Part shown: positions 63,414 to 64,000 of the stretch, piece after piece
Layout of the letters: each line of letters opens with the position of its first letter
How positions within the stretch are numbered: the first letter of the stretch is position 1
NCBI GenBank assembly: GCA_965247355.1
Contig: OZ252011.1
Span: 2,418,001 to 2,482,000, forward strand
DNA length: 64,000 nucleotides
Source of the DNA: RHLJ01 sp965247355
GTDB taxonomy: Bacteria > Bacteroidota > Rhodothermia > Balneolales > Balneolaceae
Direction: 5' to 3'
Made by a program: the position numbers and the translations under genes
Notes under the pieces: model-generated
What the model was told of the DNA's origin: nothing
Database searches by the model: none
What the model saw: the letters and a program-made list of their open reading frames with translations, nothing else

Positions 63414-64000
63414 ATGATATTTAAAACACTCTTTATAGGCCTTTTTTTTTCGGGGACCCTACTTTTAAGTTCTACTGCTTTTTCACAAAGCTTTGAAGAG
63501 GTAATATTTACTTCTAATGATGGGTTAAGAATTACCGCTGATCTTTATCATCATCATAAAAAAGCCCCTACAATTATTCTTTTCCATCAATCAGCTTCAA
63601 GTAGAGGGGAATTCAGAACTATAGCACCAGGGCTTCATAAACTTGGATTTAATTGTCTTTCTGTGGACCTAAGATGGGGTAAACAAGACTTTTGGAATAA
63701 AATACCTAATGAAACCGCCCAAAGAAATGGATCTTTTAAGATCATAGATGATTATGAAAACAACTTAGACTATCAACTTAATCAAGTATGGCCAGTTATT
63801 TGGAAAGCTTATGATGACATGAAAGCTTCTGTCGAGTATATCAAGAGTGAAGGTTATATAGGAAAAACCATTGTACTTGGCTCTTCTTTTTCTGCTATGC
63901 TTGTTTTCAAGCTTGTGGCTGATAGATATCCTGTTGATGGAATAGCTGCTTTTTCTCCCGGTGAGTATCACCCTAGTGATTCTACATTATTATCAGAATG
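63414..64000 (+). CDS. Secreted alpha/beta hydrolase (partial, continues past window)
   Basis: The ATG at 63414 opens a frame that stays open to the window end, giving 195 residues. A signal peptide (to AFS, about residue 23) is followed by an alpha/beta hydrolase start: ILFHQSASSRGEF for the oxyanion region and a nucleophile motif VLGSSFSAML in place of the usual GxSxG. The C-terminal Asp and His lie beyond the window. Dienelactone hydrolase-like enzymes are the closest look-alikes. Confidence 0.75.
   Translation, partial: MIFKTLFIGLFFSGTLLLSSTAFSQSFEEVIFTSNDGLRITADLYHHHKKAPTIILFHQSASSRGEFRTIAPGLHKLGFNCLSVDLRWGKQDFWNKIPNETAQRNGSFKIIDDYENNLDYQLNQVWPVIWKAYDDMKASVEYIKSEGYIGKTIVLGSSFSAMLVFKLVADRYPVDGIAAFSPGEYHPSDSTLLSE

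Noticed and set aside
1..64000. CRISPR arrays, tRNA or rRNA genes, complete insertion sequences
   Set aside because: No regularly spaced direct repeats, cloverleaf-like stretches, rRNA-like segments or transposase genes were found when the gaps were read.

Overview
The gene content points to a member of the Balneolota/Rhodothermota side of the Bacteroidota group. Supporting signs are a C-terminal secretion tail with the YPNPFNP signature of type IX sorting domains, DUF5916-type outer-membrane proteins, weak Shine-Dalgarno signals, many small lipoproteins, and LytS/LytTR pairs. The genus cannot be fixed from the sequence alone. No tRNA, rRNA, CRISPR array or complete insertion sequence was seen.

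Layout. 1-2745: end of a NarX/PilJ-type sensor, a NlpC/P60 lipoprotein, then pdxJ-era. 2746-6670: a sulfur-assimilation operon (metY, an OsmC protein, metX) behind an unusual control region: an era 3'-end remnant, a paired-hairpin repeat, a short cysteine-rich ORF with its own terminator, then a SAM-I riboswitch with a second terminator. 6742-9476: a B12-binding radical SAM protein and a frameshifted P1 peptidase. 9649-24880: a long division and cell-wall (dcw) cluster, mraZ-rsmH-ftsL-ftsI-murE-mraY-murD-ftsW-murG-murC-ftsQ-ftsA-ftsZ, with an MraZ operator in front and no murF. 25196-33906: a beta-propeller-like protein, a TauE permease, PhzF, mutS2, an AhpD-like protein, an SGNH hydrolase and a TolB-like lipoprotein. 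33959-38306: an esterase, then an envelope thioredoxin cassette. 38469-41699: feoA, feoB split into two genes, and a DtxR-type regulator. 41696-53602: thioredoxin, PP2C phosphatase, NRDE, NhaC, a PBP4 gene with an in-frame stop, gltX, WbqC-like, a tiny membrane ORF with a sodium symporter, and a nucleotidyltransferase. 53776-64000: a DUF5916 protein, a decayed stretch, an outer-membrane protein, two LytS/LytTR systems around an HExxH lipoprotein and an AraC regulator, and the start of an alpha/beta hydrolase.

The most interesting signal is at 3043-3406. A 25-codon ORF has six Cys and three Met codons within ten positions. It is followed by three mutually exclusive pairings (leader:stop-region, stop-region:terminator, terminator stem) arranged like a trp attenuator. 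Directly after comes a SAM-I riboswitch with its own terminator and antiterminator. Together they would let the met operon read both charged tRNA-Cys/Met and SAM. Other points of note are a tail of era whose differences are almost all synonymous, a nonsense codon just before the KTG box of PBP4, and a 38-residue membrane peptide fused by position to a symporter gene.
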